Assembly (NCBI RefSeq): GCF_003131185.1
Contig: NZ_QFFU01000001.1
Coordinates: 372,001 to 436,000, forward strand
DNA from: Pseudomonas ovata
GTDB taxonomy: Bacteria; Pseudomonadota; Gammaproteobacteria; Pseudomonadales; Pseudomonadaceae
Length of the DNA stretch: 64,000 nucleotides
Direction: 5' to 3'
Shown here: piece by piece, positions 20,041 to 30,764 of the stretch
Position numbering within the stretch: position 1 is the stretch's first letter
Layout of the letters: the number at the start of each line of letters is the position of its first letter
Notes under the pieces: generated by a model
Seen by the model: the letters and a program-made list of their open reading frames with translations, nothing else
What the model was told of the DNA's origin: nothing
Database searches by the model: none
Position numbers and translations under genes: made by a program

Positions 20041-20555
20041 GGGTAAAACTCCAGAGCTCCATAAAGGCGGCCATTCTAGCTGCTGCGCTGCAAAACTGCA
20101 GTAGTACGGTCATGCCTTTTAGCCACTCAAACATGGCACAAGGCCTCATCTCTCGGATTTCATCTTGTCAATGCGCTTGCCGCATAGAGCTAAAAGGAAA
20201 AGCCTGACACTCAATGAGGAATTTTCGCGCATTAAATTCCGACATATGGCTATTTCAGGGACATCCTTAAACAGGATCTTGTGATTCGACATAAAGCAGA
20301 CTAAGAACGATTGCACCGGTCGTCACACGCGGTTTTCATGCCGGCGTGCACGGCCATTGCAACGGCATTTCGTACAGCCACAACCAACATAATTAGGTAC
20401 GATTGCAGCGCTCGGCTAGTTCCGTCATGCTGTACGAACGCTGTATATCCATGACTCACTTCAAAGAAAACTTTAAATACTGTTTACTTGCTCAAATACC
20501 CTGACTATTATTGCCCCCACTGTCCCCTGCAACCCTCACATCCTAGGTATGACTC
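20041..20555. other. 515-base AT-richer region upstream of the H-NS-family gene
   Basis: No open frame with support is visible on either strand. The stretch is distinctly AT-richer than its flanks, as is common for binding regions of MvaT-type proteins, which may autoregulate. It must hold the promoters of both purU and turA. The only promoter I can propose is at 20483-20511. Confidence 0.5.
20483..20511 (+). promoter_or_regulatory. Sigma-70-type promoter of turA
   Basis: TTTACT (20483-20488) and TATTAT (20506-20511) are separated by exactly 17 bases. They lie 45 bases before the turA ATG, giving a leader of about 38 bases. Confidence 0.65.
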
Positions 20556-20933
20556 ATGTCCCTGATCATCGAATATCGCGCCACTGAAGAAGCTATCAAA
20601 GAGCTGCAGGCGCGTTTGAAAAATCTGTCCCAAGATGACAAATTGCAAGCCGAGCTCGAGTTCGAAGGCAAACTGCGCGCCCTGATGGGTGAGTACCAGA
20701 AGTCGCTGCGCGACATCATTGCCCTGCTCGACCCGGAAGCCAAGATCAACAAGGCACCGCGTGGCGCTGTAAAAACCACCACGACCAAGCGCGCGCGCAA
20801 GGTCAAGCAATACAAGAACCCGCACAACGGCGAAGTCATCGAAACCAAGGGTGGCAATCACAAGACCCTGAAAGAGTGGAAAGCCCGCTGGGGTGGCGAT
20901 GAAGTTGAAAGCTGGTCGACGCTGCTGGGCTGA
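20556..20933 (+). CDS. turA: MvaT/TurA-type H-NS family nucleoid regulator
   Basis: DNA-binding silencer of 125 residues. The N-terminal half (about 1-62) is a coiled coil for oligomerisation (EEAIKELQARLKNLSQDDKL). The C-terminal half (about 80-125) is the AT-rich DNA-binding domain, with VKQYKNPHNGEVIETKGGNH and TLKEWKARWG. Such proteins silence horizontally acquired AT-rich DNA, relevant to the AT-rich effector region of this window. Next to purU it corresponds to TurA of P. putida. The short linker and single-gene transcript with its own promoter and terminator fit the family. Confidence 0.9.
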   Translation: MSLIIEYRATEEAIKELQARLKNLSQDDKLQAELEFEGKLRALMGEYQKSLRDIIALLDPEAKINKAPRGAVKTTTTKRARKVKQYKNPHNGEVIETKGGNHKTLKEWKARWGGDEVESWSTLLG

Positions 20934-20950
20934 TCCCCACCGTCCACCTC

Positions 20951-20980
20951 AAAACGCCAGCTTGCTGGCGTTTTTTATTT
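20951..20980 (+). terminator. Terminator after turA
   Basis: AAAACGCCAGC-TT-GCTGGCGTTTT, an 11-base perfect stem, followed by TTTATTT. Confidence 0.92.
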
Positions 20981-21067
20981 GCATGAAATTGAACGATAAC
21001 CCCGACCTTGTTATTGCACCCTCAACACGCGCCCGGGCTCAACCGATGTAACGCTGCGCCCCCCTCC

Positions 21068-22498
21068 CTAGAGCCCCAGTCGATTACGCAATTGCTGCAC
21101 ATAATCCTGCCACTGGCCAATGACCTTGAGCTGCTCGGGACTGGCACTTGGCGATACTTCGGCCACGGCGGCGGTAAAACTTTGCAAAGTATTCGGCGCG
21201 CCGTACTCCGCGTGACTCAGCCTGGCCCGACAAAAATCCAGCCAGCGTTGTTGTTCAGCCGTATTCAAGGTGTCGGCAAAATTACGCGCCCGATAGCGGA
21301 ACAGCAATTCAGGCAAGCGCCCGTCATCGAATGGCCACACCGGTTGCGCCAGTTGCTCGGGTTCGGCCATGCGCACTTGCTCGCACAAGCGCCTGTCGCG
21401 CTCGCCTATAAAACCGTCATACAACTGTTGCTCGGGATCTTCATGCCCACTGAAGTCTTCCTTGCCATACACCGCCTGCACACGGTCCTGCCAAAGTTGC
21501 GGATTGTGCTGCAATGACGCGGCGCGCGCGTGCACGGTGGTCATGTCCAGTTGCAAACGCTGTTGATCTTGCGGCCGTAAAACATTCAGTGGCGCCAGCA
21601 CCGGGCAGCGATTGATATGCACAAGTTTCAGCGGCACCGGCCGCGTCCCCTCGGCCAGGTCCTCATGCCGGGTGTATAACCGTTGGCGCAAGGTCTCGGC
21701 CTCTTCCTCAAGCAACGGTCCAGGGTCTGCGTGCAGATCGCAGACAATCAGGGCATTACGGTTATGCGGGTGCCAGGCCAGCGGCAGGACCACGCCCAGA
21801 TAGTGCCGGGCCGCCGAAAAGCGCCCGGAGATGTGCACCAGCGGCTCTAACAAGGTGATCTGCTCTTGCACCTTGCGCTTGTTACGCAGGTTGAACAGGT
21901 AATTGTAGAGCCTGGGTTGCCGGTCACGAATCAAGCGTGCCAGTGCGATGGTGGCGCGCACGTCGGACAATGCATCATGGGCCTGGCCATGATCGATACC
22001 ATTGGCGGCCGTCAGGCGCTCAAGCTTGAGGCTGACCCGCCCTTGCTCTTCGGGCCAGACAATGCCATCGGGGCGCAATGCATACGCGGCACGCACCACA
22101 TCGATCAGGTCCCAACGGCTGTTGCCGCCCTGCCATTCACGGCCGTAAGGGTCGTAGAAATTGCGATACAGGCTATACCGGGTCACTTCGTCGTCGAAAC
22201 GCAGCGTGTTATAGCCCGCGCCGCAGGTGCCAGGCGCAGCCAGTTGCGCATGCACCAGACGCATGAAGTCAGCCTCGCACATACCCTGCTCCGCCAGCCG
22301 TACCGGTGTGATACCGGTGATCAGGCACGCCATCGGATGCGGCAGGATATCGTCGCCGGGCTGGCAATAGAGGTTGACGGGCGCGGCAATCTCATTGAGG
22401 TCGGCGTCGGTACGGATACCGGCCATTTGCAACGGACGATCGCAGCGCGGATTGATGCCGGTGGTTTCGTAGTCGTACCAGAAGATGCTGGAAGTCAC
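21068..22498 (-). CDS. sbcB: Exodeoxyribonuclease I
   Basis: 3'-5' single-strand DNA exonuclease of 476 residues, the length of E. coli ExoI (475). The N-terminal DEDDh exonuclease motif I is FWYDYETTG, with GYNTLRFDDEVTRY as motif II and HDALSDVRATIALARLI as motif III. The C-terminal SH3-like and helical domains follow. I chose the GTG at 22498, with AGGAAC 6 bases upstream, because the frame continues far upstream with no resemblance to the family. It acts in recombination and mismatch repair and diverges from the six-gene MoxR operon. Confidence 0.93.
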   Translation of the reverse strand: MTSSIFWYDYETTGINPRCDRPLQMAGIRTDADLNEIAAPVNLYCQPGDDILPHPMACLITGITPVRLAEQGMCEADFMRLVHAQLAAPGTCGAGYNTLRFDDEVTRYSLYRNFYDPYGREWQGGNSRWDLIDVVRAAYALRPDGIVWPEEQGRVSLKLERLTAANGIDHGQAHDALSDVRATIALARLIRDRQPRLYNYLFNLRNKRKVQEQITLLEPLVHISGRFSAARHYLGVVLPLAWHPHNRNALIVCDLHADPGPLLEEEAETLRQRLYTRHEDLAEGTRPVPLKLVHINRCPVLAPLNVLRPQDQQRLQLDMTTVHARAASLQHNPQLWQDRVQAVYGKEDFSGHEDPEQQLYDGFIGERDRRLCEQVRMAEPEQLAQPVWPFDDGRLPELLFRYRARNFADTLNTAEQQRWLDFCRARLSHAEYGAPNTLQSFTAAVAEVSPSASPEQLKVIGQWQDYVQQLRNRLGL

Positions 22499-22654
22499 GG
22501 GCTGTTCCTGAACTGAAGACCTGAGAAGTGTAGAACCTGACGGCTTCAAATAGCCAATTGGCGCGTGGTTGCTGCATGGATCGGGCAAGGTCTGTCTGTG
22601 CAGCCCGCTTGACGGATACACAGTGCTAACATCCCTTATCGCTCCCCAAGTGCC

Positions 22655-23371
22655 ATGACCATGCTTGCAGATTCGACAAGGCCGGCCCTTCCTCTGGACA
22701 CCCGACTCAGGATCGAGACCCCCGAGGGCATCGACCTGATCCTGCGCCCTGCCGGCCTGGTGGTGCGCGCGCTGGCCTTCAGCCTCGACCTGGGCCTGCG
22801 CGGCCTCTTGTTGCTGGGCATCTATGGCGGGTTTTCGCTGCTTGACCAACTGGGTGCGGGGCTGATCGCCATCGCCCTGTTCATGCTCAACTGGTGGTAC
22901 CCGGTGCTGTTCGAGGTGCTCAACCAGGGCCGTACGCCCGGCAAACAGTGGATGGGGCTGCGCGTGGTGCATGACGACGGCACGCCGGTGGGCTGGTCAT
23001 CCTCACTGATCCGCAATTTGCTGCGGGCCGTCGACATGCTGCCGTTCGGCTATGCCCTTGGCGCTGTCGCCAGCCTCAACCACGCCTCGTTCAAACGCCT
23101 GGGCGACCTCGCCGCCGGCACACAAGTGATCTATCGCGAACGGCCACGGTCGCGACCGGTGCTGCCTGAAGCCATGCCGGCGGTGGCCCCCTTTGCCCTG
23201 ACCCTGCCAGAGCAGCGCGCCATTCTCGAACTGGCCGAGCGCCAGGGCGAGCTGTCCGCTGCCCGCATCCATGAACTGGCCGCCCACCTGGCCGGGCCGT
23301 TGCGTGTGCATCCCGACCAGGCCGTGGCCCAGCTTTACGGCATTGCACGCACCCTGGTAGGCCCGGCATGA
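22655..23371 (+). CDS. RDD family membrane protein
   Basis: Membrane protein of 238 residues. An RDD domain occupies about residues 22-160, with RALAFSLDLGLRGLLLLG as the first helix and FKRLGDLAAGTQVIYRERP near the end. The last 70 residues are soluble and helical (LPEQRAILELAERQGELS). RDD proteins are of uncertain function, some linked to transport. It is the first gene of a six-gene unit; it overlaps the SpoIIM-like gene by 4 bases. The two ATGs at 22655 and 22661 are equally possible starts. Confidence 0.8.
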   Translation: MTMLADSTRPALPLDTRLRIETPEGIDLILRPAGLVVRALAFSLDLGLRGLLLLGIYGGFSLLDQLGAGLIAIALFMLNWWYPVLFEVLNQGRTPGKQWMGLRVVHDDGTPVGWSSSLIRNLLRAVDMLPFGYALGAVASLNHASFKRLGDLAAGTQVIYRERPRSRPVLPEAMPAVAPFALTLPEQRAILELAERQGELSAARIHELAAHLAGPLRVHPDQAVAQLYGIARTLVGPA

Positions 23372-24393
23372 AACAGCGCCAGTTCGAATCCCGCTACCAG
23401 GCCGACTGGAACGCCTTTGCCGAACAACTGGACCGGCTTGAGCACCGTCGCCGCACGCCCGGCAAACGCAAGGCACTGTGGCCTGAAGCGCGCCCTCGGC
23501 ACAGGCTGAATCACGAAACCTTCAGCCGCGACTACCGGCGCGTCTGCCAGCACCTGGCGCTGGCCCAGGCCCGGGGCTACAGCACGTTCCTGGTCGACTC
23601 GCTGCAACAACTGGCCATGCGCGGCCATCAGCAACTGTATCGCCATCAAGGCACGGCCGTGACCCAATTGCTGGTCTTCATGCTGGCCGGTTTTCCAAGG
23701 CAGGTCCGGGCCCAATGGCGTTTTGTGGCCGTGTCGGGCCTGCTGCTGTTCGGCAGCCTGCTGGGCATGGGCCTGCTGGTGCATGCAGTGCCCGAGCTGG
23801 TGTACAGCGTCGTCAGTCCCGGCCAGGTCAGCAGCTTGCAGGCCATGTACGCACCTGATGCCGAGCACATCGGCAGAGCGCCCGAGCGCTCCGCCAGCGC
23901 AGACTGGGAGATGTTCGGCTACTACATCATGAACAACATCGGCATTGCCTTTCAGACCTATGCCACCGGCGTACTACTGGGGCTGGGCAGCCTGTTCATC
24001 CTGCTTTACAACGGACTGATGATGGGTGCGGTGGCCGGCTACCTGACGCAACTGGGCTATGGCCAGACGTTCTGGACCTTCGTGGTCGGCCATGGTGCCT
24101 TTGAACTGACCGCCATCGCGCTGGCCGGCGCGGCCGGGCTGAAACTGGGCTGGGCGATCCTGGCACCGGGCAGGCTGACCCGCAGCCACGCCCTGCGCGA
24201 AGCCGGCCGGACCAGCATGCAGTTGCTGGGCGGGGTGATTGCCATGCTGCTGATTGCTGCGTTCATCGAGGCCTACTGGTCATCGATGGCCTGGCCGGCG
24301 CCGTGGATCAAATACCTGGTGGGCGGGCTTTTATGGACACTGGTGGCTGCCTGGCTGCTGCTGGCAGGACGCACTGCACATGCGCCTGACTGA
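23368..24393 (+). CDS. SpoIIM-like (stage II sporulation protein M) membrane protein
   Basis: Protein of 341 residues. About 100 soluble N-terminal residues are followed by several membrane helices with the family pattern GVLLGLGSLFILLYNGLMMG and GHGAFELTAIALAGAAGLKL. In sporulating bacteria SpoIIM belongs to a peptidoglycan hydrolase complex; in Gram-negative bacteria its role is unknown, but it is commonly encoded with MoxR and DUF58, as here. Overlaps on both sides (ATGA before, 14 bases after) show a coupled operon. Confidence 0.82.
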   Translation: MKQRQFESRYQADWNAFAEQLDRLEHRRRTPGKRKALWPEARPRHRLNHETFSRDYRRVCQHLALAQARGYSTFLVDSLQQLAMRGHQQLYRHQGTAVTQLLVFMLAGFPRQVRAQWRFVAVSGLLLFGSLLGMGLLVHAVPELVYSVVSPGQVSSLQAMYAPDAEHIGRAPERSASADWEMFGYYIMNNIGIAFQTYATGVLLGLGSLFILLYNGLMMGAVAGYLTQLGYGQTFWTFVVGHGAFELTAIALAGAAGLKLGWAILAPGRLTRSHALREAGRTSMQLLGGVIAMLLIAAFIEAYWSSMAWPAPWIKYLVGGLLWTLVAAWLLLAGRTAHAPD

Positions 24394-25921
24394 CGCCAGT
24401 ATCGAGGTGCGCCCCCGCCCTGCCTGGGAAGCCCTGGACCTGGGCATCCTGCTGGCCCGTGAGCACCGTGGCCTGCTCATGGCCTCCTGGGCGCTGGTCA
24501 CCCTGCCATTGCTGGCGCTGCTCAGTGCGCTGCTGTGGGACTATCCCGGCGCGGTCATGGTGATGTTCTGGTGGCTCAAGCCACTCTATGAACGTCTGCC
24601 ACTGCTGATTGTGTCCCAGGCGCTGTTCGGGGCGACACCGACCCTCGGACAAGCCCTCAAGGCCTGGCCGGCGACCCTCAGACGCCAATGGCTACCCAGC
24701 CTGACCTGGCGGCGCCTGAGCCTGGTGCGCAGTTTCACCCTGCCGGTGCAGCAGCTCGAAGGTCTGGCCGGTGATGAACGTCGCCAGCGCCTGGGCGTAC
24801 TCTGTCAGGCCGACATGCGCGCCGCACGCTGCCTGACCCTGGTGGGCATGCACCTGGAAATGGTTTTGTATATCGGCCTGATCCTGCTGCTGTACGCCCT
24901 GATCCCGGCACCGCTCACGGATGACGTGGACTGGACCGGCCTGCTGCAGGGCTTCGGGCAGCCGCTATGGCTCGATCACCTGCTCAACGGGCTCTATGCG
25001 CTGGCGCTGATCGCCTGGGAACCGGTGTATGTCACCTGCGGCTTCACGCTTTACCTTAACCGGCGCACGCGCCTGGAGGCCTGGGACATCGAGCTGGTGT
25101 TCAGGCGCCTGCGCCAGCGCCTGGCCGGTAGCGCCAGCGCCCTGCTACTGGGCGCCAGCCTGATCCTGTGCGGCCTGCCGGCCACGGGCTGGGCCGCCAG
25201 TGTCGAGCCCGAAGCAACGCCTGACAGCCCGCGCCTGACCCACCAGCCGCTGACCAGCGAGCAATCGCGTGAAACGATCGAGCAGATTCTGCAAGCGCCG
25301 CCTTTCAGCAATCCTGAAACCGTCTCGGGCTGGCGCGTGGCCGAATCACCGCAGGCTGAAGCCGAGCCCGCTCAGCCCCCTTCCGGCTCCGGCCCTGACT
25401 GGCTGAACGGGCTGCTCAAAGGGGCCAGCCTGATTGCCCGCCTGATTGAAGTGCTGCTCTGGGGGCTGGCCATCAGTCTGTCGGTGCTGGTGCTCTGGCG
25501 CTACCGCCAATGGATGCAGCTGTTTATCGTGCCAATCGGCATGCGCAAACGCCCGGTGCGCCCGACAGCGCCTGCATCATTCGATACGCCACCGGTAGCC
25601 GAGTGCTTGCCCGAGGACATTGCTACCCAGGTTCAGGCCTTGTGGGCCAGCCAGCCGCGTGAAGCCCTCGGCCTGTTGTACCGGGCCCTCATCAGTCGGG
25701 TGGCCCGCGATTACCAATTGCCCATCAGCGGTGCCGACACCGAAGAACAGGTGCTTGAACGTATCAACCGGCTCGATCACCCGGCCTTGAGCGCATTCAG
25801 CCAGGAACTGACCGGCCATTGGCAAAACCTCGCCTACGGTCATCGCCTGCCTGGCACGGATGTTCAGCAACGCCTGTGTGACACCTGGCGGCAACTGTTC
25901 GACCACAGGTCACGCCCATGA
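24380..25921 (+). CDS. DUF4129-type membrane protein of the MoxR operon
   Basis: Protein of 513 residues with about four to six membrane helices in the first 300 residues, a Pro/Glu-rich periplasmic-type loop (about 270-330), another helix (LLWGLAISLSVLVLW) and a soluble C-terminal domain resembling DUF4129 (residues about 415-510, ALGLLYRALISRVARDYQLP). I placed the start at ATG 24380, which overlaps the preceding gene by 14 bases; the long in-frame extension reads through that gene. No enzymatic motif is recognised. Position in the operon suggests an assembly or membrane-anchoring role. Confidence 0.72.
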   Translation: MRLTDASIEVRPRPAWEALDLGILLAREHRGLLMASWALVTLPLLALLSALLWDYPGAVMVMFWWLKPLYERLPLLIVSQALFGATPTLGQALKAWPATLRRQWLPSLTWRRLSLVRSFTLPVQQLEGLAGDERRQRLGVLCQADMRAARCLTLVGMHLEMVLYIGLILLLYALIPAPLTDDVDWTGLLQGFGQPLWLDHLLNGLYALALIAWEPVYVTCGFTLYLNRRTRLEAWDIELVFRRLRQRLAGSASALLLGASLILCGLPATGWAASVEPEATPDSPRLTHQPLTSEQSRETIEQILQAPPFSNPETVSGWRVAESPQAEAEPAQPPSGSGPDWLNGLLKGASLIARLIEVLLWGLAISLSVLVLWRYRQWMQLFIVPIGMRKRPVRPTAPASFDTPPVAECLPEDIATQVQALWASQPREALGLLYRALISRVARDYQLPISGADTEEQVLERINRLDHPALSAFSQELTGHWQNLAYGHRLPGTDVQQRLCDTWRQLFDHRSRP

Positions 25922-27104
25922 AGTGGCGCTACCCGTTGCTCGGCCTTTTGCTGATGGCCCTTCTGGCCGGGCTGATCGTGCTGTTGATGCCGCCGCTTGA
26001 GCGCTACGAAGAAATGGTCGAACAAGGCCCTTCGCCCGAGGCCCGGCAAAATCCCTGGCTGGCCGCCGAGTACTTTCTGCGCGAGCGCTCGATCCCTGTA
26101 CATACGGTCACAACCTGGAATGACTTGCCCGACCCGGGCCCGCAGCGCCAGACCCTGATGCTGCTCGACAAGCGCACCTACATGCGGCCCGCCGAGGTCG
26201 AACAACTGCTGGATTGGGTAGACAAAGGCGGGCATCTGGTGCTGGTCGCCGAGCAGACCTGGAACGAGCAGACCCAACGCAGCGGCGACCTGCTGCTGGA
26301 CCGCCTGCAGATTCGCCGGCTGTCGACCCACGACCTGCCAGAGCCCGATCAGCCAGTGCCCGCGATTCCCCTGGCCGCGCCAGAACCTGTCAGCCCGCGC
26401 TGGCCGGAGCTGACCCGCCTGTACCTTGAGAACGAGCAGGCGCCGGCCTATCTGGAGTTCGATACGACCTGGCACCTGGAAGACCCTGAAGACCATGCCC
26501 GCTACTGGGCCAACAGCGCATCGGCCACCCACCTGCTGCAACTGGCGCACGGCCAGGGCCTGGTGACGGTCGTGACCGATGCCGGGCTCTGGCAGAACAG
26601 CACCATCGCCGGGCACGACAATGCCTGGTTGCTGTGGTACCTGACCCAGGACAGCCAGGTCACGCTGGTGCGCGGCACCGGGCATGACAACCTGATAACG
26701 CTGTTGCTGCGCCACTTCCCCCTGGCCTTGACCTGCCTGGCGCTCTTGCTGGTGCTGGCGCTCTGGCGGGTCGCGCGACGCGAAGGCCCGTTGCAGGCGC
26801 CGCCCCCGCTGGCCCGCCGACAGCTGGCCGAACACTTGCGCGCCAGTGCCGACTTCCTGTTCAGGCACCATGGCCATCAGGCCCTATTGAAGCACCTGCA
26901 ACAGGACATCCTGCGCCGTGCGCGCCTGCGCCATCCCGGTTTCGAAGCGCTGGGCGTTGCCGACCAATGGCAAGTCCTGGCGCGCCTGACCCGCCAACCC
27001 ACCAGCGTCATCGGTGAGGCTCTGCATCCGCGTCCGGTGCAGCGCCTGTCCAGTGCCGACTTCACCCGCCAGGTCGCCCGCCTGCAAACCCTCAGGAATG
27101 CCCT

Positions 27105-27108
<4 letters not shown>
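25918..27108 (+). CDS. DUF4350 membrane protein
   Basis: Protein of 396 residues with an N-terminal membrane helix (LLGLLLMALLAGLIVLLMPP), a periplasmic-type domain of about 230 residues, and a second helix near residue 265 (LALTCLALLLVLALWRVARR) followed by a soluble tail. The segment AEYFLRERSIPV and LLDWVDKGGHLVLVAEQ agree with DUF4350, which resembles GATase-like folds in other members. It overlaps its neighbours by 4 bases on each side. No function is known. Confidence 0.78.
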
Positions 27109-28141
<1,033 letters not shown>

Positions 28142-28145
<4 letters not shown>

Positions 28146-29485
28146 AACAGCACTTGCGCCCTGCGGGTGCGCTATTGGGCTGGACAGCATTGCTGACCGT
28201 CAGCGCGCTGATACCGGGCGTGCTCGAGGCGCTGGTGATCGACATCCCGGCCTGGGTCACCCCACTGTCCTGGGGCGCCTTGCTGGCGCTTGTCGGGCTG
28301 GCACTGATCGATGCCCTGCTGGTGCTGCGCTTGCCCTCACCGCGCCTGCAGCGGCACCTGCCCGCCAGCCTGGCACTGGGCCGCTGGAGCGAGGTGCAGT
28401 TGACACTGGAGCACAAGGCTGCACGCGCCCTGCACCTGCGCGTCTTCGATCATCCACCGCCCGGGCTGTCGTTCGAGCAACTGCCGCAACGCCTGGTGCT
28501 TGAGACCGGCACCCAGGCACGCCTGAGTTATCCGCTGCGCGCCCTGCAACGCGGGCACGCTGTGTTCGAGCACTGTGAGGTGATGCTGTGCAGCCCCTTG
28601 CGCCTTTGGGAAACCCGGCGCGTTTTGGCGCTGAACGACAGTGTGCGCGTCTACCCGGACTTCGCTCGTCTGCACGACGAGCCTCTGCTGGGTATCGATC
28701 ACTGGCTGAGCCGGATCGGTGTGCGCCAGCACCAGCGTCGTGGACCGGGGCTGGAATTTCATCAGTTGCGTGAGTTTCGCGAGGGCGACAGCCTGCGCCA
28801 GATCGACTGGAAGACCACGGCCCGGCTTCGCACACCGATTGCCCGGGAGTACCAGGACGAACGCGACCAGCAACTGCTGTTGATGCTCGATTGTGGCCGG
28901 CACATGCGCAGCCAGGATGATGAGCTGGCGCACTTCGACCATGCCCTCAATGCCTGCCTGCTGCTGAGCCATGTGGCCTTGCGCCAGGGCGACGCCGTGG
29001 GCCTGTCGACCTTTGCCGGCGACCAGAACCGTTACCTGCCGCCGCAAAAGGGCAATCGGCAATTGAACCGGTTGCTCGGCACGGTCTTCGATCTGCAGAG
29101 CACGCAACAACCGGCCGACTACAGCGCCGCCGCACAATACGTGATGGCCCATCAGAAACGCCGCGCCCTGGTGGTGCTGGTGACCAGCCTGCGCGACGAA
29201 GACGATGAGCAATTGTTGAGTGCGGCACGGCAGTTGAGCCTGCGCCATCGGGTGCTGGTGGCCAGCCTGCGTGAGGACGTGCTCGACCGGCTGCGCCACA
29301 GCCCGGTGCAACGCCATGAACAGGCGCTGGCCTATTGTGGCGCGGTGGATTTTATTGAGGCCCGCAATAACCTTCACGAACGCTTGGCAGCACTCGGTAT
29401 CACGGCGATCGATGCACGCTCTCAAGAACTTGGCGCACGTCTGACAGGTCGCTATCTGGACATGAAGAAGGCCGGCGCACTTTAG
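28142..29485 (+). CDS. DUF58 (vWA-like) protein, partner of MoxR
   Basis: Protein of 447 residues with two N-terminal helices (residues about 10-65), a beta-rich middle, and the DUF58 region with LREFREGDSLRQIDWKTTAR followed by a vWA-like domain. The metal-site motif that would be DxSxS reads DCGRH in LLLMLDCGRHM, the usual degenerate form in this family. The start is GTG at 28142, overlapping the moxR-like stop; the earlier frame start lies inside that gene. The stop codon TAG coincides with the left end of an inverted-repeat element (29484), so the tail may differ from that of relatives. Confidence 0.85.
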
Positions 29486-29626
29486 GGTCTGTACGTAAAG
29501 TGGCTGCGCTCGGCCATGCTGCGTTAAAAAGCGACTCGCAATGCTCATTGACACGTGTCAACTGCGCTTGCTCGCCGCTTTTTGCCTTGCCTGACCTTCG
29601 CTCACCGACTTTTCGTACAGACCATA
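29484..29626. repeat. Small MITE-like inverted-repeat element
   Basis: The ends are GGTCTGTACG (29486-29495) and CGTACAGACC (29614-29623), each flanked by TA. The interior is a near palindrome with GTTAAAAAGCG and CGCTTTTTGC as partner arms around the perfect centre TTGACACGTGTCAA (29548-29561). There is no open frame. It probably moved by a transposase encoded elsewhere. It begins immediately at the stop codon of the DUF58 gene. Confidence 0.72.
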
Positions 29627-29668
29627 GGGTCTGGTGTGCACCGGCCTGGTGTCAGGCCTGCCTGCGGC

Positions 29669-30022
29669 TCAAGCCGAAGCTTCGAGCGGGTAGAAGCTGA
29701 AGTAATGCTGCAGGCTGTGCATCAGCTCAAGGTATTCGACCGGTGCTTCCTGCACATGGAACCCTGAATCGTAGCAGCCCGGTGTTTCGTCTTCATGGCA
29801 CCACTGGCAGGTGGCGCTGACATCCACCACGCGAAACCCGTCATTGCCGTGAGGCACCTTGAGGCGCAGGTCGAAGCGTCCGCCCACCAGCATCGGCAGA
29901 TCGCTGATCAGCATCAACCCGTCTTCGGATACATTGCCCAGGCAGCCCATGGGGCGGTCGGTGTACCGATTGAAGACCTGAAGGTAATACTGCAATTGGT
30001 GTCGCTCTATTCTTCTTTCCAT
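29669..30022 (-). CDS. PilZ domain protein
   Basis: Single-domain protein of 117 residues likely to bind c-di-GMP. Both PilZ motifs are present: R3xxxR7 in MERRIERHQ and NVSEDG (N/DxSxxG) at about residues 29-34. The C-terminal half forms the rest of the barrel. The ATG at 30022 is preferred to a GTG nine codons upstream, because the PilZ RxxxR motif normally lies near the true N-terminus. It may respond to the phosphodiesterase BifA encoded later in the window, as any PilZ protein could. Confidence 0.85.
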   Translation of the reverse strand: MERRIERHQLQYYLQVFNRYTDRPMGCLGNVSEDGLMLISDLPMLVGGRFDLRLKVPHGNDGFRVVDVSATCQWCHEDETPGCYDSGFHVQEAPVEYLELMHSLQHYFSFYPLEASA

Positions 30023-30219
30023 AAGCCTGGCAGCCCCTTCAATGACCACGGGAAGTCGTCACGTCAACATTCTGGAACACTGCAGACGCAAACCTGCCCG
30101 CCGCACGAAAATCCCTGGATGCAGGGCTTTTCAGCCCTTTCATTCCGTTAACACTCAGACTAGCGCAATATTTGCGAACATCCACCCGACTACATTACCA
30201 ATCATCCAATCGGGTGTAA

Positions 30220-30594
30220 CTAGCGTGAAGCAGGAAAAGTCGTTGCCGGTGGCCGCGGCGGGTAGTGGCCCAGTTGCGCCAGCGTATCAAGACGCGCCCG
30301 CGCCCGGTACGCATATTCATGGCCGGGGAACTGATTGACCAGGAACATATAGGTCTGTGCCGCATCGACGAACAGCTTCTGCCGTTCCAGGCACTGGCCG
30401 CGCAGCATCGTCACTTCCGGCTGTACATAGCGGCGCGAACGGCTTTGCCGGTCGACCCTTGAAAGCAACAGCATGACCCGTTCGCAGTCGCCGCGCTCGT
30501 AGGCGACGTAGGCGTCGTCGAGGTTGGAATTCATGGCCCAACGGGTGCAACCGCTGGCAGCAGCCAGCAATACGACAAGCATCACGATACGCAT
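30220..30594 (-). CDS. Small TPR-like lipoprotein
   Basis: Protein of 124 residues with a lipoprotein signal (lipobox AASGC). The mature part is helical, with ALDDAYVAYERGDCERVMLL-like and TYMFLVNQFPGHEYAYRARA stretches resembling two or three tetratricopeptide repeats. It would sit in the periplasm on a membrane; its partner is unknown. It diverges from pyk. Length and composition are normal. Confidence 0.72.
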   Translation of the reverse strand: MRIVMLVVLLAAASGCTRWAMNSNLDDAYVAYERGDCERVMLLLSRVDRQSRSRRYVQPEVTMLRGQCLERQKLFVDAAQTYMFLVNQFPGHEYAYRARARLDTLAQLGHYPPRPPATTFPASR

Positions 30595-30764
30595 GGGTCA
30601 AAATCTCCTGTACTGAGCCACCTATCGGCTGCACTGCGGATTTCTTCAGCACCAATCGTCAGCCGGTTGCCCTGTCGAACGCCCGGCAGGTAGTGCAAAG
30701 GAACAATGACTACAGGTCCAGACAGGAGTAGCCTTTCGCTGCGCTTCAATCTAGGAGTTTGTGC

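Noticed and set aside
22499..22972. Upstream extension of exonuclease I
   Set aside because: It runs through the divergent promoter and into the RDD gene; the family length fits the GTG at 22498.
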